Shown here: piece after piece, positions 34,865-43,786 of the stretch
Position numbering within the stretch: position 1 is the stretch's first letter
Layout: each line of letters starts with the position of its first letter
Origin: Bacteroidota bacterium
GTDB taxonomy: Bacteria; Bacteroidota; Bacteroidia; Cytophagales; Cyclobacteriaceae
NCBI GenBank assembly: GCA_018267195.1
Contig: JAFDYY010000002.1
Location: forward strand, 1 to 64,000
Direction of reading: 5' to 3'
DNA: 64,000 nt
Program-made: the position numbers and the translations under genes
The notes under the pieces: generated by a model
Told to the model about the DNA's origin: nothing
The model's database searches: none
Seen by the model: only the letters and a program-made list of their open reading frames with translations

Positions 34865-35662
34865 ATGACGCTATATACCGCTTCTTTAAATTCAGGCAGC
34901 AATGGCAATTGCTATTATATTGGCAATAACCATGAAGCTGTGCTGATCGATTGTGGCATTTCTAACCGAGAAGTTTTGCGCAGGCTTAAGCGCTTAGCCC
35001 TTTCAATTGAAAAAGTGAAAGCGATCTTTATTACACACGAACATAACGATCATGTAATTGGGGCGGCTGTGGTTTCGCGCAAACATCAGATTCCGGTTTA
35101 TATTTCATCGGGTACACGCGCACATTTTGATTTTGGAGTGGATGAAAAATTTATACGAACATATGAACCTGAAAAGGAAATTAAATTTGATCATCTTTCA
35201 GTAATCTGTTCGCCCAAGCAGCACGATGCCATAGATGCCCACAATGTGATGGTAACCAACGGCTCTGTAAGGGTAGGTGTATTTACGGACATAGGGAAAC
35301 CATGCCGCCACACCATTCGTTATTTCAAGCAGTGCCATGCTGCTTTTTTAGAAAGCAACTATGATGAGGATATGCTGGAGAAAGGTTGGTACCCTCCGGC
35401 TTTGAAGGATAGAGTACGAGGTGACTACGGCCACTTATCAAACAAACAGGCGTTGATGTTATTTTTAGATCACCGCCCACCGTTTATGAGCCATTTATTT
35501 TTGTCGCATTTGTCGCGCCATAATAACCGCGAAGAAATTGTGCAATCGTTGTTTGAGCCTTATGCCAAGGAAATAAAAATTATGATTGCCTCCCGAAAAA
35601 AAGAAACCGACTTATATAAAATTGGAGAAGATGGAATAGAGCAGTTAAGGTTATTTGAGTAA
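34865..35662 (+). CDS. MBL-fold hydrolase, WalJ/YycJ-like
   Basis: A 265-residue metal-dependent hydrolase. The zinc site is HEHNDH at 58-63, with VFTDIGKPCRHTIRYF, FLESNYDEDML and HLSRHNNREEI supplying later ligands. Early residues (LNSGSNGNCYYIG) and DCGISNREVLRRL are typical of WalJ/YycJ, which are tied to cell-wall and DNA-replication coordination in other bacteria. Whether it acts as a nuclease or other hydrolase cannot be read here. It is convergent with the TPR gene. Confidence 0.85.
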   Translation: MTLYTASLNSGSNGNCYYIGNNHEAVLIDCGISNREVLRRLKRLALSIEKVKAIFITHEHNDHVIGAAVVSRKHQIPVYISSGTRAHFDFGVDEKFIRTYEPEKEIKFDHLSVICSPKQHDAIDAHNVMVTNGSVRVGVFTDIGKPCRHTIRYFKQCHAAFLESNYDEDMLEKGWYPPALKDRVRGDYGHLSNKQALMLFLDHRPPFMSHLFLSHLSRHNNREEIVQSLFEPYAKEIKIMIASRKKETDLYKIGEDGIEQLRLFE

Positions 35663-35690
35663 CACAATAAACCAATGAAACTTACACCGG

Positions 35691-37712
35691 CTACTTGTCT
35701 TTTTCTTTTTCGTTTGCCGGAAGAGCAACTGGCACTAACTCTCCGATTTTAATTTTAGGAATACCGAAAAGATGGTATGCCAGCAACAAGCCAGCTGAAT
35801 TAAATTCAGCTTTTTCTATCCGGAAAACGCCCTGCTGAAAGGGGTTCCCCCCAACCATAACGGAGTAATGAATATCCAGCGCTTCCCCACGTGGGGTAAA
35901 GGATAAGTGCACAACCGGCAAATCGGTGCCGGTGCCGAAATCAATATCAGTATTTTTTAGTTGGTTAAGAATGGGGCGATAGGCTTCCGGCATTGGGTTA
36001 TCAACATCTAATTGCATTTTCATTTTTAAACCGGAAAAAGGAATCAGTTGCGGATAGGTAAGGTACAGTTGCCTGATGTTAGCTTCCCGTTTTGCGCCTC
36101 CGGTGGCTAACGCCAAGGCTTCATAGGTGCGCGCCCGCAGCAGCGTTTGGTAAGGGTCAGAGACATCCGGATCGTTAAGCACCTGCTCTAAATACGAAAT
36201 GGCTTCACGTTCTTTTCCTTCGGCCAGGTATAATTTGCCGAGCACATACGTAAAATATTTTTTCAGACGAGGCCGTTTGTCGGTAACCAGCCGTTTTTTA
36301 TAAAGACCGATAAAATAATCGTTTCCGAATCCTTCCATTACCGACCATACCTCATCAAACGTCATCAGATTTTCGGGCGAGAACAGAGAGTAGATTACCT
36401 GATCGCGTTCGGGGTTCTCGGCCACCAGCGATACCAGCAACATTTTTTGATGACGTATTTCGAGTGTGTATTTCAGCCAGCGATACCAATTGGCCGGGTT
36501 AAACCAGAAGTACCATTCGTTGTGCTCGAACCAATATTCTTTTTTGAATTGCAATTGGTTGAGGTAATGTAAGGCGGCTACGGCCAGGTTGTATTGCTCC
36601 TGCCCCCAGGTGGTGCCGATATGCAACTCCTGAAAGCGAGCTGCTTTGTTGGTGCGTTCCTGGCTTTCGGCTGTGAGTCCTTCGTAGTGAAGTGCGCGTG
36701 CCAGCCCGATGCTGTGCCAGCCATAGCCGGGCGTGCTGCCTTGTTCTTGTATCACTTTGTTTAGCAACGTATCGGCTTGTTCGGGATGGCCACGATAAAT
36801 ATTGAGTGTGCCGCGCATGTAGTAATATTCTTTGGTATTTTTTTCAATACTTTGTTCGCGTTCGGCTGCTTCTTTAAAAAACAAATCGGCCTCTTCAAAT
36901 TCGCCCATGGCCAGTTTAAACTCGGCATAGTTGTTACTGGAATATTGATTGTTTTGGATGAGCACATCGTAGTAATACCCGGCCGAATCAATATTGAGCA
37001 GGTAATCGTATATCATGGCTTTGTAGTGGTAAGTGCTCAGGTATTGCCGGTTTAGGTAACGCGGATCGAACAAACCATTATTTAAGGGCATATCAATCTG
37101 GAGTTTGCGCAGGGCCGAATCCAGGCATTGGTTGGCAGCGCGCACGTTTTCATTTACGGTATTTTTCAGAAACGAAAATCGTTTAGAGGTGTACATCCGG
37201 TTGCGGTGGTAGAGCCAGGCCATGGTGTTGTACGAATCCAGATTAAACTCTAATTGAAAATTGCGATCGCGTACATGACGCAATATGTCCATAGCCTGAT
37301 TCTGATCTTCTACATTCTGATAGCAACGGCTAAGAAAATAGGTAATCAATCCGTAATCCGACTGAAAGCGGTAGTTAGCACTGTAGTCCGCAAAATTATT
37401 AGTGCGCATGCGCAACAACGGATCAAAATCGTTCTCCATTTTTTGGTAGGCTTTTTTCAGTGGCCCAATAGCTTTGTTGAAGCCGAGTTCATCGTTGGCG
37501 CGGAAAAATAAAAAAGCACCTTCTAACATGTAGCCTACATAATACGAGCTGTCTCTGCGGATAAAACTGCGGGCTTTGTCGTATGTTTTTGAGTCGGTAA
37601 AAGAGGTCTTTAATTCATTCCGTTCCCGGTCAATTTGCTGACGCGTAGCATTCTGGGCCGTCATCCACTGACTCCATAAAAATAGACAACCAAAAAGAAC
37701 CCCGTAGCGCAT
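35691..37712 (-). CDS. Exported TPR-rich protein of the MoxR cluster
   Basis: A 673-residue protein with a signal peptide (about 1-19, WMTAQ) and mostly helical repeats: paired segments such as YYMRGTLNIYRGHPEQADTLLNKV and YFTYVLGKLYLAEGKEREAISYLEQV are TPR units. The C-terminal part is beta-rich, with HLSFTPRGEALDIHYSVMVGG. It is the last gene of a four-gene unit (DUF58, transglutaminase, MoxR, this), with 1 base after MoxR's stop. The cluster context suggests an envelope scaffold linked to the MoxR/DUF58/transglutaminase proteins, but no specific function is evident. Confidence 0.72.
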   Translation of the reverse strand: MRYGVLFGCLFLWSQWMTAQNATRQQIDRERNELKTSFTDSKTYDKARSFIRRDSSYYVGYMLEGAFLFFRANDELGFNKAIGPLKKAYQKMENDFDPLLRMRTNNFADYSANYRFQSDYGLITYFLSRCYQNVEDQNQAMDILRHVRDRNFQLEFNLDSYNTMAWLYHRNRMYTSKRFSFLKNTVNENVRAANQCLDSALRKLQIDMPLNNGLFDPRYLNRQYLSTYHYKAMIYDYLLNIDSAGYYYDVLIQNNQYSSNNYAEFKLAMGEFEEADLFFKEAAEREQSIEKNTKEYYYMRGTLNIYRGHPEQADTLLNKVIQEQGSTPGYGWHSIGLARALHYEGLTAESQERTNKAARFQELHIGTTWGQEQYNLAVAALHYLNQLQFKKEYWFEHNEWYFWFNPANWYRWLKYTLEIRHQKMLLVSLVAENPERDQVIYSLFSPENLMTFDEVWSVMEGFGNDYFIGLYKKRLVTDKRPRLKKYFTYVLGKLYLAEGKEREAISYLEQVLNDPDVSDPYQTLLRARTYEALALATGGAKREANIRQLYLTYPQLIPFSGLKMKMQLDVDNPMPEAYRPILNQLKNTDIDFGTGTDLPVVHLSFTPRGEALDIHYSVMVGGNPFQQGVFRIEKAEFNSAGLLLAYHLFGIPKIKIGELVPVALPANEKEKDK

Positions 37713-37713
37713 A

Positions 37714-38700
37714 TTATTTTTTTGACTGGATACCCATCTTCGAAAGTTTGTTTACTTCCTGGTCAACGATCTGGTTCAGGGCAGTGCGCGAAGCTTCGCG
37801 GTTGCGGAAAATGAGCCGGTGGTGAAGCACCGGCTGCGCCAGCGCGCGAAGGTCGTCTTCAATAACATAATCGCGTTGGTTTACCAGAGCCCAGGCTTTC
37901 AAACATTTAATAAATATTATCCCTCCTCGTGTGGAGCAGCCCAAGGCTATCTCCTGATGATGACGTGTACCCTGCACTATGTGCACGACACTTTTGATTA
38001 ACTCCGGATGGATATATACTTTTTCTGCTTCCTGCTGCAGGTGTATAATATCGTTGTAGGCAAGTACTTGTTTTATCGTATTCTTGCCGTTGTTAATGGT
38101 GAGATAATTTTGATAAATATCAAGTTCCACTTCTTCGCTTACATAGCCAAACGATATTTTCATGTAGAAGCGATCCAGTTGGGCGGCCGGAAGCGGATAG
38201 GTTCCTTCCATCTCAATCGGGTTTTGGGTGGCGATGGTAAAGAAAAACGGATCGAGTTGAAAAGTAGTGTCGCCTGCTGAAATTTGATTTTCAGCCATAC
38301 ACTCCAGCAAGGCACTTTGTACTTTGGGCGAGGCCCGGTTTATTTCATCGGCCAGCAAGACGTGCGTAAACAGCGGCCCTTTTTTGAAGACAAAATCTTT
38401 TTTGGTTTCATCGTAAATATGCGAACCGATTAAATCCATCGGCAGTAGATCGGGCGTAAACTGAATGCGTTTAAAGGCCACCCCGCCCTGAGCCGAATGG
38501 AAGTCTGCCGTTCCTTCCGAAATAGATTGTGCCAGTGTTTTAGCCAACACGGTTTTGCCCGCTCCGGGGTTATCTTCAAGTAAGATATGGCCACGCGCCA
38601 GCAGGGCCGTAACTACATATTTTATTTCTTGCGGCTTGCCGCGAATAATCGTTTCGATGTTGGCGGTAAGGGTTTTCAGTTTAGAGAGGCTGTCGGTCAT
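37714..38700 (-). CDS. MoxR-family AAA ATPase
   Basis: A 328-residue cytoplasmic ATPase. Walker A is EDNPGAGKT at 42-50, Walker B is VLLADEINRA, and SALLECMAENQISAG and TIATQNPIEMEGTYPLPAAQLDRF follow (sensor and the MoxR signature). MoxR ATPases act as chaperones that activate or insert metal into partner proteins, usually vWA proteins. Here the partners encoded upstream are DUF58 (a vWA-like domain) and a transglutaminase. It overlaps the transglutaminase gene by 4 bases. Confidence 0.93.
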   Translation of the reverse strand: MTDSLSKLKTLTANIETIIRGKPQEIKYVVTALLARGHILLEDNPGAGKTVLAKTLAQSISEGTADFHSAQGGVAFKRIQFTPDLLPMDLIGSHIYDETKKDFVFKKGPLFTHVLLADEINRASPKVQSALLECMAENQISAGDTTFQLDPFFFTIATQNPIEMEGTYPLPAAQLDRFYMKISFGYVSEEVELDIYQNYLTINNGKNTIKQVLAYNDIIHLQQEAEKVYIHPELIKSVVHIVQGTRHHQEIALGCSTRGGIIFIKCLKAWALVNQRDYVIEDDLRALAQPVLHHRLIFRNREASRTALNQIVDQEVNKLSKMGIQSKK

Positions 38701-41378
38701 ACGGTTGGGTTTTCAGTTTCAGAAGGTTGTTGAAAATAGCGGATCGCCCGCACTACGTTAAAATAATTTAATAATCGTTTGAAAAATCCATTTCTCTGGC
38801 GGATAGCCGGCCCGATTCTTTTGGCCAATCCACTGATCTGTTGCTGGTCTTCTTCAGTCAGTTTGCCCGGTGCGTACTTCAGGCGCAGATACGTTCTCAT
38901 AAAGCCGGAAAAATCTGCGGACAGCACCGGGTCTATTTTTTTCTCAGCATATTCCAGCGGAGTTTCAGTTTCTCTTTCCATGCCCAACATGTGCAGCCGG
39001 TACAAAGTAGCCCGGTAGAGTTGGTCGGCCCGGGCTGAGCCTTTGGAAGCAAACGCCAACCGAAGAAGGCGATAAAGAAGATACAGCAATGGAAATAAAA
39101 GCATCAGCAACAAAAACGATCCCACCGTAATACCCGCTACCCAGGCAATCTCTTTCAGGGTGATTTTCTTTTCGGGTTCTTGGTTTTTCTTTTTACCGAT
39201 CTCTTTTTTACCGGCTTGTTTTTCTTTTCCGCGAATATGAATCTCATCGGCAATAACCGGAGAAGGAAAATTTTCTACTTGTGTTTCGATGGCCACACCG
39301 GGTTGTGGTCTGGGGGTATGACGAGCTTCATCTTTGTAGGAAACAATGATCAGCGAATCGCCCGGTTTAATAGCGGCCAGCGTAGTATCGCGCTTATTAT
39401 AGAGCACACGGCAAAGCGAAGCATCTACCGGCCGGGTAAAAATTTTGTTGAGCTGGTAGGTCGTGTTTTCAAAAATTAAATTTTTAAACGAAGCCACCAT
39501 CTGTTTTTTGGTCAAGTCAATGGATTCAGTCCGGGCACTCAACACCAGCCAGGGTTCGGGCGGAGGAAGGGGCGGAGTGCCATCGGGCTTGGGGGCTCCC
39601 TGTTGCTCTTCATTGCCGATGGTCATATCAAAATCCATCCATCCGTATTCGGGAAAATAGACCTGTGTCCAGGCATGAGCCTGGCTGGCATAGAACCAAT
39701 ACCATCCTTTGTTTTTGTCGCCCCGGTTGATGGTGGCAAAGCCGGTGGTGAAGCGGGTTGGCACTCCTAAGGCTCGCAGCATAAATAAAGAAGCTCCCGC
39801 GTAGTAGGTGCAATAGCCCGTGTGTGTTTTAAATAAGAAATTGTACAGCATTTTAGAGCTGGGTATGTTGGGGTCATCTAAAGCTCCGGCCTGAAGCGAG
39901 TAGCGAAAAATTCGTTTTCCGTTTTCATTTTTACGAAGAAAAAAATCGCGCACGGCCAGTACCTTATCGAGCGGCCGGGCCTTTTTAGAAGAAAGGCGGA
40001 ATGCCAGTTTGGCAATGGAATCGTATAGGGCCCCGGTAGGATATTCGGTATAGTAGGAGAGGACTTCGGAGTTTATTTTATTATAATTTTTTATTTTCCT
40101 CAACTCATCATACCGCTGCTCCTGAATTTTTTCCAGCATTGGGCTGGCTGAAATATTGTAAACGAAATAAGCGTTGTTCAGTTCCGAGGTAAATGAATAT
40201 GTTTTGTATGCCGATAAAAATGTTTTTTGAAAATCTTTTTCTACCGGTATGGTTTGAATGTGAAAAGCACTGGAAGGGCTGAGTACCGCATGCTTCCACG
40301 TATTTTCTGAAAGATAGACGCTTGCCTCGGTAACCTTACGGAATTTATCGGCCATTGATTTGCGGATGATGGAGGTATCGGTAAACGAATAATACATCGG
40401 CAGCCGGGCCGGATCTACTTCCAGTTCATCAAACGAAGGCACACCTACATCGCGTGTAAAACTTTCTTTTGCGGGGTCATAGCGGGTAAGGTAATGGTAA
40501 ACAAAATACAATGGAGCGGGCGACCCATCGGGGAAATAATTATCGAGCCGGGCGCAGAACATCAGCTTATCAGACGAACTCATCTTAGAGTTTACCCGCA
40601 TGGTGTCTTTCAGGCGATAGCCGTCATCAGTTTTTTCCATCAGCCCGTTGCGGTCGTCATAATTATCTTTGTTGCTCCCTTTACCATTTTTGCCTTTAGC
40701 TCCGCGGGCAGCCAGTTCCTTTTCTACGGCTTTTAGATTTCCACTAAACAAACTTTCGGTAATGAAGAGAGCCAGCAAGACCAATAACACAAACAAAGTA
40801 ATGCGGATCAGAAACCGGCCTGATTTTTTAAAACTCAATTCTATTCGTTCGGTTAGAACAGGAGAAAGAAAAAGCATGTATAATCCATACACCACCACCG
40901 GGGCAAGATGCGCCAGAATGTAAGAGAGGCTAATATCTAAAGTATCAGAAACGGCTACGAGCGTAACTACTGCCAGCAGCCCAAACAAAATAAAATGCGC
41001 CCATCGTATTTTAACCAAAAGCAACCCAAACATCCAGCCGATAATGAAGAGTGTCGAATAGAGTTGAAACCGGGCGGTGGCATAGAATACATCAAACTCA
41101 CCGGGCAGTCGGCTGATGAAGCGCTGAAAAAGTAAATAGATTATCCACAAAATAAAAAGCGATACCACCCACCTTGCTCTGTAGAAATACAGCGAGTAGG
41201 CCAGCAGAAGCCCCAACGAAAAATAAAGCGTTTGCCCGGCTATGCCTGTGTTGAGTGCTGTGTATGAAAAATTGACAAAACGTAAGGTTATAAATCCAAT
41301 GACCATGGTGGGGATGGCCACCAGCACCAGGCGGATCAGCAGTTGTTTAAATCGGTCGTTTAGAAAAAAATTTCTCAT
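38697..41378 (-). CDS. Transglutaminase-like membrane protein, TgpA type
   Basis: An 893-residue protein. About five or six helices (1-215) precede a large periplasmic part; the transglutaminase core (about 450-590) has the catalytic Cys in THTGYCTYYAGASLFMLRALGVPTRF, His in SQAHAWTQVYFPEYGW and Asp in MDFDMT. A further helix (about 745-770) leads to a cytoplasmic C-terminal domain with the DUF4129-like pattern (LYRATLYRLHMLGMERETETPLEYAEK). TgpA proteins are essential in some bacteria and tie to DUF58/MoxR. Both ends overlap neighbouring genes by 4 bases. Confidence 0.87.
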   Translation of the reverse strand: MRNFFLNDRFKQLLIRLVLVAIPTMVIGFITLRFVNFSYTALNTGIAGQTLYFSLGLLLAYSLYFYRARWVVSLFILWIIYLLFQRFISRLPGEFDVFYATARFQLYSTLFIIGWMFGLLLVKIRWAHFILFGLLAVVTLVAVSDTLDISLSYILAHLAPVVVYGLYMLFLSPVLTERIELSFKKSGRFLIRITLFVLLVLLALFITESLFSGNLKAVEKELAARGAKGKNGKGSNKDNYDDRNGLMEKTDDGYRLKDTMRVNSKMSSSDKLMFCARLDNYFPDGSPAPLYFVYHYLTRYDPAKESFTRDVGVPSFDELEVDPARLPMYYSFTDTSIIRKSMADKFRKVTEASVYLSENTWKHAVLSPSSAFHIQTIPVEKDFQKTFLSAYKTYSFTSELNNAYFVYNISASPMLEKIQEQRYDELRKIKNYNKINSEVLSYYTEYPTGALYDSIAKLAFRLSSKKARPLDKVLAVRDFFLRKNENGKRIFRYSLQAGALDDPNIPSSKMLYNFLFKTHTGYCTYYAGASLFMLRALGVPTRFTTGFATINRGDKNKGWYWFYASQAHAWTQVYFPEYGWMDFDMTIGNEEQQGAPKPDGTPPLPPPEPWLVLSARTESIDLTKKQMVASFKNLIFENTTYQLNKIFTRPVDASLCRVLYNKRDTTLAAIKPGDSLIIVSYKDEARHTPRPQPGVAIETQVENFPSPVIADEIHIRGKEKQAGKKEIGKKKNQEPEKKITLKEIAWVAGITVGSFLLLMLLFPLLYLLYRLLRLAFASKGSARADQLYRATLYRLHMLGMERETETPLEYAEKKIDPVLSADFSGFMRTYLRLKYAPGKLTEEDQQQISGLAKRIGPAIRQRNGFFKRLLNYFNVVRAIRYFQQPSETENPTV

Positions 41379-42772
41379 CGGGTCAAGTCAATACGATCAG
41401 TCAACCAGGTATTATCGCGTTGGCGGATGGCTTCCGTTATCAACGCTTCGTTGCGAATTAAATTTTTTCGCATCCCGGATATCAGCCATGGTTGGCGAAG
41501 GTCATCGGTGGTTTTTTTTTCTGGTCTGAAAAATATATTTTTTATAGAAAACGTAAACGGAGAGGGTATGGCCGTAGAGAGTTTTATAATAACCAACGGA
41601 ATGGCTGCCGGCAAGTGGCGCACCAGCGTTTGAATTTCTTCGATTGGCGTAAGCGAAGACAAACAAACGAAAGCGGCTTGGTTGTAATTAACGAATGTTG
41701 TGGGCGCTATTTTATTTTGCCAGGTGCAGGCTGTAATCTGGTAGAGTTCTGTTTTCTTATCGCCCACGCCTGCCAGCTTGGGTATTTCCTGGTCGGGTGG
41801 AATACGTACCGTATAGTTGTTTCGTTGCAAGGCTTCCAGCAGGTTTCGTGCTCTATCTTTATAGACGTTCAGTAATTCCGCTTCAAAGGCTCCGTCATTT
41901 AGCGTAATACCGTTAAAGAAACTGATATAGAAATATAAATGCGAAGCGTACGGATCTTTTATTTCAGGAATACGAACCACTAATTCTCCGCTCTTGGCAT
42001 AGATTTTCCACACGATGCGCTGAATGTTATCACCGGTTTCGTACTCTTTATAGTTTACGTATTCGCCCTCTACCCGTTTGGGTACATCAATGCGGTGCTT
42101 TTGTTCTTCGGTGCTGTGCGGAAACGATTTAATAGTTTGGGGCTCAGTGGCTACAGGCAACGTATAGAGTTGTTGTGTAAACGGAATAGCGCAGGGCAAC
42201 GACACGAAGCCAAACATATCGCAAAAAGTGATTAACACTTTTTCCATATCGTAAATACCCCGGTTGTGCAGTAGTGTTTGCCCCGATCCCTGAAGCGCCT
42301 GGCGCCAAAGGTGGCGCGGCTTGGTTACATTGGTATCTAAAACAATAACATCAGAAAGATTTTGGTTGGTAAATGCCAGCCGGGCTTGGATGGTTCCCAG
42401 CAAAGGCCGCAAGGCCGCCCCTGTAAGCGATACGGTTACGTTTACCCAACCGGCTTCCGCTTTTTTTCCATCGCCCAATTTTACCTGAAGAGCGGCATTT
42501 GGCTTTATGCTTAAATAAAAATAAACCCACACCGAAACGGTAGAAACCAGGCTGAATATAAAAAGCCCAATAATCGTCCATTGGATCAGCAAGAAAAACG
42601 GATTCATTACCAGCCAAAGGGTGGAGTCGTCTTGGCCGTATTCGTTTCTGAGCCACCGGCTGGCCAAAGCGATGATGAGCAGAGCTACAAACAAGGGCCA
42701 ACGCACACCCGTCCACTTCGACCAATAGGAGGCTGATTTGATAACCGAGGAAAGAGAAACGGATTTATTCAT
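41375..42772 (-). CDS. DUF58-domain protein
   Basis: A 465-residue protein with two N-terminal helices (about 22-40 and 55-85), a beta-rich middle and the DUF58 signature EYVNYKEYETGDNIQRIVWKIYAKSGELVVRIPE (about 235-270). DUF58 proteins contain a vWA-like domain without a perfect metal site and are co-inherited with MoxR ATPases and transglutaminases. It is the first gene of the overlapping four-gene unit, preceded by a 98-base gap to the divergent prmA gene. Confidence 0.87.
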   Translation of the reverse strand: MNKSVSLSSVIKSASYWSKWTGVRWPLFVALLIIALASRWLRNEYGQDDSTLWLVMNPFFLLIQWTIIGLFIFSLVSTVSVWVYFYLSIKPNAALQVKLGDGKKAEAGWVNVTVSLTGAALRPLLGTIQARLAFTNQNLSDVIVLDTNVTKPRHLWRQALQGSGQTLLHNRGIYDMEKVLITFCDMFGFVSLPCAIPFTQQLYTLPVATEPQTIKSFPHSTEEQKHRIDVPKRVEGEYVNYKEYETGDNIQRIVWKIYAKSGELVVRIPEIKDPYASHLYFYISFFNGITLNDGAFEAELLNVYKDRARNLLEALQRNNYTVRIPPDQEIPKLAGVGDKKTELYQITACTWQNKIAPTTFVNYNQAAFVCLSSLTPIEEIQTLVRHLPAAIPLVIIKLSTAIPSPFTFSIKNIFFRPEKKTTDDLRQPWLISGMRKNLIRNEALITEAIRQRDNTWLTDRIDLTR

Positions 42773-42870
42773 GAGATTCCGTTCACAAGAAAAGAAATTG
42801 TGAGGGAAAGTTCAAAGTGCTGCCCGAATGTAAAAAGTTTGCCGCACCTTTGTTCTTTCAATAACAGCGT

Positions 42871-43701
42871 ATGTTTCACACCCGATTAAAAGTTATTTGT
42901 CCTCCTGATTTTTCTGAGATTATGATGGCCGAAGTAGCCGAAGCCGGCTTTGAATCATTTATAGAAACGGACGAAGGATTTGAAGCGTATGTAGAAGGCG
43001 AAAAATTTGATTACCGGTATTTAACTGAGATAAAAGAAAAATATAAACACGTTTCCCCCTTGTTGTTTTTTCAAGACCAGATCAAAAAACAGAACTGGAA
43101 CGAAGAGTGGGAAAGAAATGTAGATCCTATTATTGTGAATGACCAATGCCTGGTGCGGGCCGAGTTTCATAAGATTGAAAAAAAATACCCTTATGAAATA
43201 ATCATCACTCCCAAAATGTCGTTTGGCACCGGGCATCATCAAACCACCTACCTGATGCTGAAAAACATGATGCGGATAAACCACCGCAACAAAAAGGTAA
43301 TGGATGCCGGGTGTGGTACCGCCATTTTATCTATCATGGCTTCGCTTTTAGGGGCGACCCATATCGAAGCATTTGATATTGACGAGTGGAGCGTGCTAAA
43401 CGGCCAGGAGAATACCGAGATCAACCAATGCCACAACATTACTATTCGCCAGGGTAAAATTTCTGATCTGACTTTCGATTCCTCTTTTGATATTGTGCTG
43501 GCCAACATTAACCGCAATATTTTGCTTGACGAAATAAACCGGTATGCCGGAGTGCTCCATCAACAAGGGCATTTATTGCTGAGTGGGTTCTTCTTAAAAG
43601 ATATTCCGGTGCTGGCCGATGAAGCAGCTAAGTACGGCTTGTACGAATTTTTTCGGGATGAAAAGGAAACCTGGGCAACGGTAGCTTTCCTCAAAAAATA
43701 A
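42871..43701 (+). CDS. prmA: Ribosomal protein L11 methyltransferase
   Basis: A 276-residue SAM-dependent enzyme that methylates ribosomal protein L11. The N-terminal L11-recognition part (about 1-100) precedes the Rossmann core: SFGTGHHQTTYLML, KVMDAGCGTAILSIMASLLGATHIEAFDIDEW (SAM motif I), and LANINRNILLDEINRY (the NxxxN-type catalytic segment). Length is normal. It is divergent from the DUF58 gene and precedes the giant exported protein. Confidence 0.92.
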   Translation: MFHTRLKVICPPDFSEIMMAEVAEAGFESFIETDEGFEAYVEGEKFDYRYLTEIKEKYKHVSPLLFFQDQIKKQNWNEEWERNVDPIIVNDQCLVRAEFHKIEKKYPYEIIITPKMSFGTGHHQTTYLMLKNMMRINHRNKKVMDAGCGTAILSIMASLLGATHIEAFDIDEWSVLNGQENTEINQCHNITIRQGKISDLTFDSSFDIVLANINRNILLDEINRYAGVLHQQGHLLLSGFFLKDIPVLADEAAKYGLYEFFRDEKETWATVAFLKK

Positions 43702-43786
43702 AACTTACGGCCCATCGTTTTTACTACAAACACGCACTTTAGGTATTAGAACTTTAGCCTTTTATTTACGAACTTTCACGCCTTTT

